Both the position numbers and the translations under genes were made by a program. DNA of 49,909 bases from Proteromonas lacertae (Eukaryota > Sar > Bigyra > Opalinata > Proteromonadidae). How positions within the stretch are numbered: position 1 is the stretch's first letter; each line of letters starts with the position of its first letter. The stretch spans positions 1 to 49,909 of the forward strand of contig NGBS01000923.1 in NCBI GenBank assembly GCA_002245135.1. Reading direction: 5' to 3'. The notes beneath the pieces were generated by a model. That model saw nothing but the letters and a program-made list of their open reading frames with translations, made no database searches and had not been told where the DNA came from. Of the stretch, positions 8,601-19,580 are shown in pieces.

Positions 8601-10641
8601 CAGTAAAATGGTCATGGTGTCTTGTTCGCCTTCTATTTCTGTCGTTTTCATTGAAGGGTGTATTGCACCACATACATTTATCGATATTTTTATGAGCTGG
8701 AATATAAGTGCTTTCATCTAATGGTTTCAATTCACCACTTTTATAATCTTCATACTTCTTCAATACATAATCTTGAATCTCAACAAACTTCTTTACTAGT
8801 TGCATCTCCAAATCTTGTGGATCTTGCTGCAATTCCAGTTTTCCGAAGAATGTTTCTTCGCTGATGATTTCAGGGTACCTGGAACTTAAGTGAATGCACC
8901 AACTGCTGAGAATATGTTTTTTAAACGCTCCTTTGGCTCCAGGTATTACTTCAGAAGGATCTATTGGTACTTGTATAACTTCTGTATCCCAGTATAATAC
9001 TACAGGAATCATTTGTTGGTATTTGAAATTATGAAACTTGATGAAAGTATCTGGAGGTGGAAATTGACGAATGATTCCTTTTTGTAATTGACAATTCTCT
9101 TTCTGATGTTGAATTATCATATCAGCTGTTGATAAAGTACAGAAACAATACTGGCATCTGGTATAATAATTATGACACCTTTTACCAGAAGGTGATAGGA
9201 AGGCTTCTAATTTTGTTATTACCATATAATGATCTTTGTATATTAGCAAGTTCACATGAGGCCAGTGTTTTCTTTTATCTATGTTGGTAACGTATAAAGG
9301 TATTGGTTCATTCTGGTCTATTGTAAATATATTGATAGTAATATGATTCAGCTGTTCAAACTCATCAATTCTGTCGCTATCATTAATTGCATCTACTGGA
9401 AACCTTAAACTACTTACATCCATTAAGTCTACATACTGTTTGTATTTCATTGCTCTGTTACGGTGGTCTTTGAACTCTACATAGTGTAAACCAGCTGCCA
9501 CGCTAAATAAAAAGCACATATTCTTACATTCTTCACTATATCTTACCAAATTAATAACGCACTTTCTATTGTTGAGGCTTGCTGGTAACTTTATGTTGTC
9601 ATCTTCTGTAGATGATCCAGCAGCCATTGAACTTTTCATCAGTATCATCTCTACTTTCTTAATATATCTGAACTTTAGTTCAGATCTTTCAGTGTTGAAA
9701 ATTGAACCTAAATCTCGAATCATGGCATTGTTTAACTTTGAACCAATTGTACCTAACTCTTGAGAAGTTATAATTTCTGGTGCTGTTTCGAATGTTTTGT
9801 AACAACTTACTTGTGCATTGGCTGGTTCATCGGATCCTATATAACCTACTCTGAATCTGAAATAAACTTTTATATAAGAAAATTTCTTCTCATTTATGTA
9901 GTTACGTATGGTAACCATAAAATCACTTGATGCATTGCAGATTTGGGTAAACAAATCCTCAGGTTTCTTTCCATCTTCTTCATTTATAATCTTCTCGTAG
10001 GTACGTTCGTAGTCTCTACTACTTCTCTCTACAAGTTGTAACAAACTTACTCTTTCAGGATGTGACATTGTTTTCAACTGCTCTGGATGATTATCAACAA
10101 CATCCAGAGCAATCATTTCTTCCTGTAGCTGCCTTCTTCTTTCAACATCTGTAGTTGATTGAGGATGTATTTCAGGAATTGGTCCATCATTAATTGGTGA
10201 AAGTGTTGGTGGATCTTCAGGAGGAGGTGTATCTGGCAATAAATCATCTGGGATTTCTGCTAATCGCTGTATTTTTGGAGGTGGAGGAGGTGGTTGATCA
10301 ATTACAATTGAAGATGTTGTTCTTCTTCTTGGTGTTATGAAACTAGTTCCATTAGTACTTCTAGTAGTGTTTGATTGTTGTTGTTGTTGTTGTTGTTGCT
10401 GCTGCTGCTGCTGAGGTTGTTGTGGATGTTGATTTAATGATCCTACATAATATGGTGGAGGATAGTAATAGGATGGTGGTGGTGGGATAGCTGGAGTAAA
10501 ATAAGGGTTCATCCAGGGATTAAAATAACTTTGTGGCAACATTGGAATCTGATTTGCTTGACTATTGCCTTGAATAGGCATAGAAGTACTTGGAGACTGG
10601 TAATACCATGGATTAAACCAAGGAGGATAGCTGGGATACAT
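5674..10641 (-). CDS. POLB: Polinton protein-primed DNA polymerase B
   Basis: An uninterrupted 1655-residue frame. The N-terminal ~160 residues are Pro/Tyr/Gln-rich with poly-Q and poly-P. An N-terminal domain common in Maverick polymerases follows, ending in a zinc-finger-like segment (CQYCFCTL...H...C, ~510). Exo I is VLYWDTEVIQ (~550). A Cys/His endonuclease-VII-like insert follows (CMWC...RHHDHFTGKY...CSNCN, ~660), then Exo II AHNSKNYDNNF (~712). An acidic low-complexity insert (~735-830, with EPEPEPEP) precedes Exo III YLAIDVLTL. The palm carries motif A DYNSLYPS (~1150), motif B LNSAYGKT (~1353) and motif C MTDTDSF (~1450). The C-terminus has a poly-Asn run. Role: protein-primed replication of the element's linear DNA. 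The gene looks whole. Confidence 0.95.
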   Translation of the reverse strand: MYPSYPPWFNPWYYQSPSTSMPIQGNSQANQIPMLPQSYFNPWMNPYFTPAIPPPPSYYYPPPYYVGSLNQHPQQPQQQQQQQQQQQQQSNTTRSTNGTSFITPRRRTTSSIVIDQPPPPPPKIQRLAEIPDDLLPDTPPPEDPPTLSPINDGPIPEIHPQSTTDVERRRQLQEEMIALDVVDNHPEQLKTMSHPERVSLLQLVERSSRDYERTYEKIINEEDGKKPEDLFTQICNASSDFMVTIRNYINEKKFSYIKVYFRFRVGYIGSDEPANAQVSCYKTFETAPEIITSQELGTIGSKLNNAMIRDLGSIFNTERSELKFRYIKKVEMILMKSSMAAGSSTEDDNIKLPASLNNRKCVINLVRYSEECKNMCFLFSVAAGLHYVEFKDHRNRAMKYKQYVDLMDVSSLRFPVDAINDSDRIDEFEQLNHITINIFTIDQNEPIPLYVTNIDKRKHWPHVNLLIYKDHYMVITKLEAFLSPSGKRCHNYYTRCQYCFCTLSTADMIIQHQKENCQLQKGIIRQFPPPDTFIKFHNFKYQQMIPVVLYWDTEVIQVPIDPSEVIPGAKGAFKKHILSSWCIHLSSRYPEIISEETFFGKLELQQDPQDLEMQLVKKFVEIQDYVLKKYEDYKSGELKPLDESTYIPAHKNIDKCMWCNTPFNENDRNRRRTRHHDHFTGKYIATLCSNCNWHCSLQHMPIPCLAHNSKNYDNNFIIRGLSKLDKEMEAKWYNDNNIPIPNDDDDDDDEDNEIIQLPIPEPEPEPEPIADRLAEYNRGIEEEKKQEQEAKTVDNDEEDAETEEDTDSDLPLPEIPPNAIEIVDENDPANEEAFNELYYMLHSRDHYISPRTAEDIGLEEEMGNIIVSQPNSTTTTEQQQQQQPTPRKKKYHSKLSVLLKTDNKFLLIKFMKLHFIDSCQFMPASLDSLVKSLKVEADAHANHKVLFKPVYQYVTQTKEINDCLKERNWTVDDFIAKWGLQKGHFPYEYVDSIQKLYLTDKLPRKEDFKSQLKQNEGISDYDYESSQALWTLLKCKNLMDYNMFYLAIDVLTLSSVFDHFRNVVFRTFTLDPCWHVSCPGLAWSIFLKKSKVDIELISDQDKYDFMRKGLIGGISMIGSTRKAEAKNHYMDPPYFSDHTSHPPKQETYIMYVDYNSLYPSTMASMKLPYKDFQWEPNPQLIYDNVITKLKPYEDLKRSFMVEDQKLWKDPESRGYILEVDIEPPDNTNGKFSEYPLFPERKIILYEDLSPTQKQWARELGLVAVNKKSGKEVLKNNTARIICDLSNKYHYVVHYQYLNYAVKLGYKVTKVWRVISFCETDYAYEFVMQCHLLRKDAKKFHRDAEADTFKLILNSAYGKTCENTENRCRSRLVNNEDQFLKCVSNPYFTGFVSIDGCDLRVCKFKKYKCAIDKPSYIGMSILCQSKYLMAKFWYGQLYQKYKQGLRLLMTDTDSFIFMVWTDDIYKDIANDLSLQGCMDTGNINCDYLKERGIRYQNYQRTGELNLLKMEENKSDQLYTITKFCGLKAKMYAYEKQRVDGFTHLKVSDSRAKGVTKGFRIKTCDYDYYKNILESKELSKVYVNQYSFRSAKQVVYTVKQPKLAFTIFDIKRFYLNVLTSIPYTISRPPPPMFTDIVDNNNNNNNNNVINIDENSIN

Positions 10642-10836
10642 TAAAACCTATAAAACGAGAAAGATATAAATATACCCAATAAAATAACTCCAAATGTATT
10701 AATATGATTTGCTAATTGAAATTCCTTGATAATTAAGGAGTTGTAATAATATAGTTAAAATTTTTTCTTTGATTATCAAAGAAATAATTAACTTTACTTT
10801 TAATTTATTGTTTTTTTGATTTTTTACTATATTAAA

Positions 10837-11250
10837 ATGCGTCATTTTGTTTATCAGAGAGATATAACAATGGTTCAAGAAGAAATACCATTTTGGATCA
10901 AAGTTTTTAATAGCATTAGAGAATTAGCATTAAATGGATATACAGAAGTTCATTTCTTATATTATTTAGAAGAGAGCATAGCTAATCTAGCAAAGTTAAA
11001 AGCTATACTAGACAAAGTTAAGCATTATTATACTAATCAGTATGCAACGAAAAAAAGATTGGAAATTATCACATATTTAGATAATATTAGAAAAGATGGT
11101 AATAGATTTAAGAAAGAATTAATTGAGAATAATCAATTATTTATTGATAACAAATTAGATTACGCAGTTAATGGATTACTATCTTTATTATGTGATGCTT
11201 TAGCAGCTAGAGTGAAAATGGATGCAGATATCAAAAAAAGAAGTAAGTAA
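10837..11250 (+). CDS. Unknown helical protein next to Polinton end
   Basis: About 137 residues from the ATG at 10837; a second ATG at 10870 is equally possible. It is predicted all-helical and charged (Lys/Glu-rich, HFLYYLEESIANLAKLKAIL), with a hydrophobic C-terminal helix (GLLSLLCDALAARV). It is divergent from the polymerase gene across ~195 bp of AT-rich DNA that could hold a shared promoter. It could be the last gene of the Polinton or the first beyond it; I cannot tell. No family recognised. Confidence 0.4.
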   Translation: MRHFVYQRDITMVQEEIPFWIKVFNSIRELALNGYTEVHFLYYLEESIANLAKLKAILDKVKHYYTNQYATKKRLEIITYLDNIRKDGNRFKKELIENNQLFIDNKLDYAVNGLLSLLCDALAARVKMDADIKKRSK

Positions 11251-11341
11251 ATATGAATTTATCTAATTATGATTAAATAATTATATATTTTAAATACTAA
11301 TACAGAGATTAATTAAAATAAAAAGAAGACTGTGTGTTTTT

Positions 11342-11849
11342 AAGGGTTTATTTAAAATAACATAAAAAATCCATAACCGATTCTTCTTACCCTTTCTTTT
11401 TTTTCACTTCCTTACTTAGGGAAAGTGAAGTCGATCACTTTTCTCTAGGTAAATAAGTGAAAAAAAGAAAGGGAAAGGAAAATCGATTATGAAATCCGCA
11501 TTTCAAAAACTAAATGAGTAAAAGAAAAGGGAAAGTGAAAACAAGGGAAAGTGAAAACGAGTCTTAGGTGGTGTATATGGCCTTCCTAAGGTTTATATCA
11601 GTCTCTATAACATAATTGAACAAATGTTTACAACGGACGGCAGTTACACCGTCAGTTACACGTCAGTTATGTAACTGACATGTAACGGATTCATAACGGC
11701 TGTTAAAACCGTTGTACAAATGAACGGTTATTGAATAAAATGAAAAATAAGAAAAATGAAACGAATATATGAATTTTAGCCTCGGGTCCAGCGTCAAGCC
11801 TCGTGGTCTAGCGTCAAGCCATTTTGGGTCTGTAGCCCTTAATATATAT
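11342..11849. repeat. Structured dispersed repeat, copy 1
   Basis: About 508 bp, nearly identical to 20535-21008 in the same orientation. It starts AAGGGTTTATT and ends TAGCCCTTAAT, giving only a 5-bp terminal inversion. The first ~170 bp fold into a long imperfect hairpin (CCCTTTCTTTTTTTTCACTT pairs with the later AAGTGAAAAAAAGAAAGGG), and a second palindromic part contains GTCAGTTATGTAACTGAC. It has no coding capacity. Compared with copy 2 it has an extra tandem duplication around GCGTCAAGCC. No clear target duplication. It may be a MITE-like element, a remnant of a larger one, or a structured RNA gene. Confidence 0.85.
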
Positions 11850-11933
11850 TATTATCAAATATTTAAATTTAACAGAAGATAATACATCGAATACTTTAAT
11901 CTGAATAAATTACTATCTAATTTCATTTCAAAC

Positions 11934-14837
11934 ATGTTTAATACCAGTAGAAGCGAAATCTCTTTATTATCGCCAAGGTATAGTTATATGAAATGATTAT
12001 AATTAAATAAAAATAGTTCTACAAGATCTTTTAAAAGTAGTAGAGGTAGATCATCTTCAAAAGGAAGAAGTCCTGTTAAATCGTATTTATATTATTGTTT
12101 TATTATAATTAGAAGTACAAATAAAGTGGTTCAATACACAGAAAATGATATAGAACGGATTAAAGAGAAATTAGAGATAAATGTTCAGTTATATCCTCAT
12201 TATCCAGGTTGTAGAGTCATTAATATGTGTTTTGAAGAAATTTCTAAAGAATCAATAGGTAATGACAATATTGACAAAATCTACTTGAAGTTACAGAGAT
12301 TAGGACAAGATTTCGATAAATATATAGATGTATATAATAAACAAAGAAGTGAATGTATATCAGCGTTGGAAGATTTAGTGTATAGAAGAAGAAAACTATA
12401 TTTTAATAGATTAACATATAAACAGAAGATAGAGAAATTTCCATACTTGGATACAAATCAAAACGATTTATTACTATCACAAATACAAAGATTAACAAAA
12501 GATCCAGTATCTCAAACACCAATAAGTGAATATAATACATCAATAAATAAATTATCAATTGCAATTGGAAAATTAAAGTATGAATTCTATTTTTCGTTTA
12601 TTTTTTTTGTTTATTAGACCATTACCTGAACCAAAAGCTCCAACCAATCCAATAACAAATGATCAAGCAATGAATTTACAATACTTAGAAAATCAATTAA
12701 TAGATTATATGTACCAATATCCTCATTATGAAGATATACCACGAATAGAGAGTTATATTGAAGAAGTAAAGAATTTGAATATTGGTACTGATTTATATGG
12801 TTCAATATATAATCAATTAAATCAATATTATCATCGATTTGAGAAATATGTTGAAAGATATTTACAAGATAGAAAACAGTTGATTATTCATTTACAATCA
12901 TTATTGTATATATATATATATTATTATTAAATTTATAGAAGGAAATATCATAGTAGATTTCATTATTATCATTTAACTCCTAATAAATCATATACTGAGA
13001 AGATATTAAGAATAGAAAACCTAATACATGATACTTCAATCAATTCACCAATAACAGATTATCAAAATGCAATTCAGGAAATAACTGAAATGATTCTTTC
13101 AATGTCACCATCTAAAGCAGATCCTGTTACTCCAAAAGATATATTTGAAAAGACTGGAGTAATGATGTCAATGAATTCTTCATTTTCACCGTATTTAATA
13201 ACTGTTTTTATATTCATATATTGTATATAGAAGTTTGACTAAAGTGAAAGAAGATAAATTAGTGGAATTAAAATCAAAACTATCTGATTTTATGCTGAGA
13301 TATCCTCATTATCCAAATGTTAATTCAATTATATCTTATATATCGTTATTATCATCAAATGTTATACCAAATCAAGAATATGATTCTATATATAGAAATT
13401 TAGAAAGTCTAATTCAAGAATATAGAGTATAGATTGTATTTTTTTTAAACAATTAGATATATATTCACAATTATATTGAAGTAAAAACAGCCAAAATTGC
13501 TGAATTAAAATCTCTTTTAAGTGATTATAATGATAAAATTAGAAAGACTCATACAAATCCTTCTGTTCATCAATCTCTCATTGATGATGTATTGTTATTA
13601 ATTCACAATGACACTATCAATTATTCTATTGAGAATTATAATCATGTTATATCTAAAATAATGACTGTTAATAACACATTAGATTCAAATATACCTGAAT
13701 CAGAGAGATTTATACATGAAAGACAAATATCATATGTATTTATGTTCATTTATATTTATTATTATGTTTAGAGTCGTTATAATGATTTTAGAAAACCATT
13801 AGAAATGGCAGATAATCCATTTGGTAAATTATCAACAAAGTTTTCTAATAGAATGGATCCTACTCATGTTGTGTATAATAATAATAATATAAATTATTGT
13901 TTTTATTAAAATCTAATTGAATAGTATAACTACAAATAATAATAAACAATTGCAAAGAAGCCACAGTTTTTCAACATCAACATCAATATCATCAACAACA
14001 AAATCTCCAATCAAAATACAAAGATCTGAGAATGGTAAACCAATAAAAATGGAAGAAGAGTATAAATCTGAATTAACTCCAAATACATCATTAAACTCAA
14101 TACAAAAGAAGAAATATGAAAATCCAGTATTAAAAGATAAACTTGTAAATGAACTAAAACAGAAATTATTCTTTATTCACGATATAACTGATACTAATAG
14201 GAAATTATACAATCGATTAAGAATACCAACATCAGTATTCAATCCACAAACACTCTATTTAATTCGTGGTACAAATCTATATGGCAAAACAATAAAAGAA
14301 TTAAGAGAAAGAATAAGAGGAGCTGATGATATTATTGAACAAATAAAGAAAATAAAAGTCACTCCACCTGAAGGAGATAGTAAAAAACAATCAAATATAT
14401 TTTCACCAATTATGAATAACAGTAGTAGAAAATCATTGAAAACTTCACCATCTAATAAAGACAGTAATAATAATATTAGTCTATTATCCAAAAGAAAAAA
14501 TACATCACCCACTGTAACTCTTAAGACTGAAGATTTACTTCAAGAAAAACAAGATAATGAAATAAATGAAAGTGAATTAAAACCATCCAATATGTTTGGT
14601 ACTATTCCTGAACTTAGTGATAGAGATAAATTAATAAAACAATGCAGACAAAACTTAGCGTATATTCATTCAATGACAGATTCAGATTCACGATTATATA
14701 ATAGATTGGCTATACCATATTTAATAATTAGTAAAATTACAGCCAAAGTAATAAGAGGAAGAACTTTAGAGAATCAAACAAATATGAAATTGAATGATAT
14801 ATACTATGATACATTTGATGTTATTAAACAGATATTA

Positions 14838-14874
<37 letters not shown>

Positions 14875-16010
14875 ATATTATTATAATTAATTTATATAAA
14901 TAGACAGTTGAATTGGATGTAAAAGTTCCTGCAACACATACAAATGAACAAAGAGTGCATGAATATTTATTACATAAAATATACACAAATCTGTATAGTT
15001 TTAATCTTTATATATTTGATTAGACAATATGCTCACAAACATATAGATAATAATCCAGTTTTATTCCAGCAAATAATCATACCTTATCACTTAGTAAACT
15101 TGTCAAATGGAACACTAAGACCAGCAAGTGGTTTAGAAAAAGAATTAAATGAGAAATTAAAAAGACTTTACAATTCCACAATTGATGTAATGAATCAAGT
15201 TATTACTCATATTATGATTCCAAGAATAAACAATCCATCAGTAAAATTAGATAATAATGATAATAACAATAACAATACAAGAACTACATCAAAGAGAGAT
15301 TCAATTGTAAATGTTACAACTCCAGTTCAATCATTAAGTCAGCAACTGTATATTATAATATTTATCATAATAACTATATATATATAGAGTTGAATTAGGT
15401 CAAGTTAAATATAAAGATGATAAATTATATTATCAATTAGATATTCCACCAATATTAATACATCCAATATCAAAAGAGATTTGGTCATTTTTACCAGCAC
15501 AATATAATACTCCTGAAAGAATAAATGAAATGCAAAGAGCTGTGAATTATGTAAATAGACAAATAAAAGTATAAAGTATTTTGTTGTTATTATTTAATTA
15601 GAGATTAAAACCAACTATTGATCCAAGAATAATCAAAGATAATATTCAAAGACAACAAGATAATTCTGACATTCATCAAATACAACCATTACCATATGGG
15701 TTTGATGATTATGCTTCTCATCCAGATGTATTTATTGTTTTATATATTATCCTTTAAATAGTATAATCCTAAGGAAGTAGAAGAGTTAATGAAACAATTG
15801 AAAGAAAAATTATCATTCATTCATACTTTAAGAAAAGTAAATCCATCAATTTTCAATAATATCAAACTGCCTCAAGCTTTGGTTAAAAATGACTGTGATC
15901 TAATACAAGAAACAGATTTAGAGACATTCCCTGTGAGTTATTTGAGATTGTTAAAAGAGAATCTGGAAAGTATTATCAAGCAACTATCAGATTTAAAAAT
16001 TTCAAATTAA
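11934..16010 (+). CDS. Gene A: tandem helical-module protein, paralogue of gene C tail
   Basis: Spliced by hand, 14 exons give about 1190 residues. Introns: 11978-12016, 12083-12112, 12578-12617, 12906-12938, 13191-13230, 13427-13456, 13736-13771, 13873-13924, 14838-14903, 14993-15023, 15348-15387, 15569-15601, 15728-15761; all GTA/GTG..TAG, every junction in frame. The start (11934) gives a Ser/Arg-rich N-terminus (SRGRSSSKGRSPVKSS). Three ~120-150-residue modules of type 1 follow (LYPHYPGCRVI; QYPHYEDIPRI; RYPHYPNVNSI, each followed by Y..IY..L). After a Ser/Asn-rich linker come about five type-2 modules (FIHDITDTNRKLYNRLRIP; YIHSMTDSDSRLYNRLAIP; FIHTLRKVNPSIFNNIKLP). No family recognised. 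The same modules form the C-terminal half of gene C. It is convergent with the SANT gene, 116 bp apart. Confidence 0.8.
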
Positions 16011-16126
16011 TTATTCTTATTTTCATGTTAAATGTTGTGTTTCTTTCAAATAGCCCAATATAGAAATATGTATTAACAGCATAATATATAATCAAAATAT
16101 ACACATACAAACATTCTAATTATATC

Positions 16127-16663
16127 TCAAGGTACTAAAGTCTGTATTCCTATTTCTGCTATTTTTGTTTCTAAACGAGGAAGAAGAGGGAATGCTGCTT
16201 GTAGATCTTGTACAATATTATTCGTTTGACTTGCAAATTTCTGAAACAAGCTATAATTGTCGTTGAACCTTCCTGATAGTATCTATTTCATTATAAAGTG
16301 TTATTATAAATAGAATACATTTCCTCTTATCTCTGTAAGCAGTTTTGAATTATCTTGTATAGCAGTGTGATAATGATTTAATGTTTCACTCTCTTCGATT
16401 GATATATTTGGTACTTGTGACTAACAACTAGATGTAGCGAATATACCTTTAATTCACATATCTTGATGACTATTTCTCTGATCGATCTTCCTGGTAATTC
16501 TTTAGAAAGATTAACATATTTCATAGGATCTCCTAACATCTGAAAATGCTCACTACTACATAATGACAAAATCATACGTTTTTAAAGCATTCAATAACAT
16601 ATTTATTTCACTTTCATTCCAAGGTGCAGGAGTCTTTACGTCTAATGCTATATTAATACTCAT
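16127..16663 (-). CDS. SANT/Myb-like protein with DUF3755-like C-terminus
   Basis: The spliced product is 150 residues (introns 16556-16577, 16421-16446, 16283-16318). Residues ~12-62 resemble a SANT domain (PAPWNESEINMLL ... KYVNLSKELPGRSIREIVIKICEL), close to the plant pattern LP-K-TVRDVA. The C-terminal half (LLTEIRGNI, then DNYSLFQKF, NNIVQDL and FPLLPRL) matches my memory of DUF3755 in layout: QI-NL, DN-LF, NI-I, PPLP. Such proteins are nuclear, of poorly known function. The first intron is only 22 nt, or 25 if the second of two tandem TAG acceptors is used. It is convergent with gene A and divergent from RINT1. Confidence 0.7.
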
Positions 16664-16726
16664 ATCCTGTAATTTTTTAATAAAATCAAATACACCTCAA
16701 GCCAATAATCAAGCTTATAAGAAGAA
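16664..16726. promoter_or_regulatory. 63-bp bidirectional promoter region
   Basis: Only 63 bp separate the start codons of the divergent SANT gene (16663, minus) and RINT1 gene (16727, plus). Both 5' untranslated regions and the core promoter elements of two housekeeping-type genes must fit here or overlap the coding regions. The sequence is AT-rich without an obvious TATA box that I could assign. Confidence 0.5.
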
Positions 16727-19580
16727 ATGAGTAAATCTGAGTTTGACGTTGTTCTTTCAGCAATCGATAAGAATTTTTGTGATACAACAGCAGAAAATTA
16801 CAATAGTGCCGAAGTTATTGAGTATATATATTTTTTATCATGATTTAGATATTTCAACAAGACATTCGCAATTGATCCAGAAAAAGAAGCAAATTTGGAT
16901 TTTTTAAGTAATGTTCACACTTTATGTAAAGAAAGTCAAAAAGAAATTGAAGATATTAAGGAAAGGATGAATAAATTGGTTGAAGAATCTCGTAATTCAA
17001 TATCTGAATTTGTAAATAGTGATAATATGTCAAATTTACTCAAAGATTCATCGTTATTGAAATATCCTTTTAGATTTACTTTATTTAGTTAATCTTAATT
17101 GCTATTCACTGAAACTATAAATCAGCTAGAAGATATTAATAAGGAATGCTCTCCAATTTTATCAATTTCTACAAATATATCAAAATTTAAGAAATTGTTT
17201 CTATGTAATGAGTATATGGAATCAACCATTCAGATTGATAAAAGAACAAATGAATTGAGAAATCTCTTATTAGATCCAAAGCCTGATATTAATGCTATTA
17301 CACATTTATATGAAGATATAATAGCATTCATAAACTCAACAAAATGTCAATCATTACAAAATACAACTGTTATTGTATGATTTTATATATTATTCAAATA
17401 ATTTATGTATAGGTTGAGATAAATAATAGAATAAAATTACTTACAAATGCAATCATTGAATTGTATTCAAATGCATTATCCGATGCATTAAAGAAATATC
17501 TTTTTTTTCTAAATTTTATTGTGATTTAGTCGCTTAATTCTATTTCACAATTGATTATCCAATGGTTATTTCATATAAATCAATCGATTTGAAATCTATA
17601 CCAGATTTTGAAATGATATTCAAAGAAATGATAACAGTAGAAAATTCAAAGTATTATGAAATAGAATATGATATTCCACCATCATTTAGAGTATATATTT
17701 TCAAATATATATAAAAACAATAGATTTTCACTAATCCAATAAAGATAAGATTCGAATATAACTTTAGAGGAAATAAAGAAAGTAACAATATAGCAAGACC
17801 AGAGTGGTTTTTAGAATATATAACAACAGTAATCAAAGATTCAGAAGATTTAATTGTATCACAAATTCAACCATTTTATTCACATTTATCATTTGATTGC
17901 TTTGTATATTATTTTAACTAATTCATTATTATTATTATTATTTTGTAATAGAAATCATTTATTGACATATTGTATGTATTATATGAGAATAAAATAAACT
18001 CAATTTATGATGATGATAATGCATCTTCAGCTATAATATGTCACTTAGTTGAAGAGATAATAGACCATGATAAGTATATTAAACAAACATTTAATTATTA
18101 TAATAAAGAATTGATTGATGTAGCTTTGAATGATAAAGTATATATTATTTTATATATAATATACTCAATTAGAACAAGAGTATAAGTTTTAAATCAATTA
18201 AAGAGGTTGTTATTGATTTATTACAGAAGAAATTTGATGATCCAACCATATATAGTATGGATAAAAATACAAAAACAAATAAAAACAGTAAAAAAGAAGT
18301 GGTGAATATATCTCCAAATCCAGTTCCAGCTAATTCTTCGCTTGTTTATTTATCATTGTTAAATACACTTTCATTAATATTATCAAATTGTAAGAATAAT
18401 AAAATAGAGTTTTATAAAACTGTTATATATGCATATTTTCAAGAGTTTATAAATATAATACAGAAATATACTCTCAAACAATTACATTTTTACAGACATT
18501 CTGAAGATAGTTCAAGCTTTTTACCACATGTGTTAAATGTAATTAGTGGCTTATCATATATTCAATATAAACTTGTGTTATTATCTGATAATCCTATTTA
18601 TTTAGAACTATCAACGGAAATGGATGAAAATGTATATTTTTATTATTATAATAATTGTATAGCATATACCAGTAACAGATGAATTTGATGATATTGATAA
18701 ATCATCTAGAAATGAGAATGAACAAAAATCTTCATACTTCAATTCACTCTACTCAATATTACATAAAAACTCAAGTAAAGAAATAATAAAAAGAAAATTG
18801 CCTGTATTTATAATAATAATAATATTGATTTAAATTTATGATTATTATATAGACAAGTTATATAGAAAGTGAGTATGGTTTTTTTTACAGAGAATACTCA
18901 ATAATAGAAAGAATGAAATCTAATATTATTGAAGATATAATGAAACAAATGGACAGAAATATCTCAAATTCATTTTACAGTTATAAGAATAGATCAAGAC
19001 AGTTTAATTCATTAAGAAGTATTGATATACTTCCAGTAAGTGTTGAGTTTGTAGAAGGGTTATTATATATTAAGAATGTTATTAAGAAACTACAAGAATA
19101 TAGCTATAAAATGTTATATGAAAAACTATTAAAAATGATTGGTGATATTTTAGAAATAATAATATATAACATTGCTGTAGAATATAATTCTTTCAATATT
19201 GTATATGTTAATGCATATTTATTGATATAGAATGGAGGAAATCAATTTTCTAATGATGTTTCCAGTCTTATTGGGTTATTTCCAGATAATATTTACAAAT
19301 TTGAAGTATAGAATTTATTAATTTATTCTCCATATTATTAGAAATTGAAAGAAATTTGTATTATACTCAAACTTAAACCAAATAAGTTAAAACAATTATT
19401 GAAGACATTTGAAGATTTAGATCTGAAAGAAACAACCAAAGAGAATGATCCAATTTTCATTCAATTGAAAGATATTTTAGTATATATTAGATTAATACTC
19501 ATTTTATATAGTCTACATTTAATATAAATTATACCACACCAATAGAAGTATATCATTTAATTAATAAGAGAGAAGATTAA
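16727..19580 (+). CDS. RINT1: RINT1/TIP20-like vesicle tether subunit
   Basis: Spliced product about 797 residues. The middle matches RINT1/TIP20: IRFEYNFRGNKESN then ARPEWFLEYITTVI (human pattern YHFWGNRQTN..KPEWYLAQVL) and CHLVEEIIDHDKYI; the C-terminus NQFSNDVSSLIGLFP...LKEICIILKL matches the family's end. RINT1 is the Dsl1/NRZ subunit that tethers Golgi-derived vesicles at the ER; the N-terminus is coiled coil, as expected. Twelve introns: 16822-16848, 17062-17109 (AT-AC), 17375-17412, 17496-17548 (AT-AC), 17691-17723, 17904-17951, 18138-18172, 18632-18662, 18803-18852, 19201-19230, 19306-19341, 19480-19511. All junctions are in frame except exon 18663-18802, whose 140 nt force a one-base shift near 18776-18785; this is either a real lesion or a sequence error. 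Confidence 0.85.
17062..17109 (+). other. AT-AC (U12-type) intron 1 of RINT1
   Basis: Without removal the RINT1 frame hits stops; no GT..AG pair restores it. Removing 48 nt from ATATCCTTTT (the U12 donor consensus) to CTATTCAC joins AA|T in frame (LLNETINQLED). An ATCTTAATT branch-like motif lies about 10 nt before the acceptor. Confidence 0.75.
17496..17548 (+). other. AT-AC (U12-type) intron 2 of RINT1
   Basis: The 53-nt segment starts ATATCTTTTT and ends TATTTCAC, with CGCTTAATTC upstream of the acceptor at the same spacing as in the other AT-AC intron. Its removal joins AA|A in frame (ALKKIDYPMV). An alternative AT..AG acceptor at 17529 also keeps frame but fits the branch spacing less well. 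Confidence 0.7.

Larger units (their letters stand above)
1..10641. mobile_element. Polinton/Maverick-type element, replication/integration side (left copy)
   Basis: This is a block of virus-like genes: a hydrophobic protein, a large ORF ending in an adenain/Ulp1-type cysteine protease, two small unknown proteins, a retroviral-type integrase and a protein-primed DNA polymerase B. Protease, rve integrase and pPolB together define the Polinton family. The element runs off the left edge; its right end lies somewhere after 10641 and no terminal inverted repeat could be recognised. The polymerase and protease frames look whole. The integrase and the leftmost frame look broken, so the copy is probably a fairly young fossil with about two breaks. 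Capsid genes would be expected to the left of the window. Confidence 0.88.
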
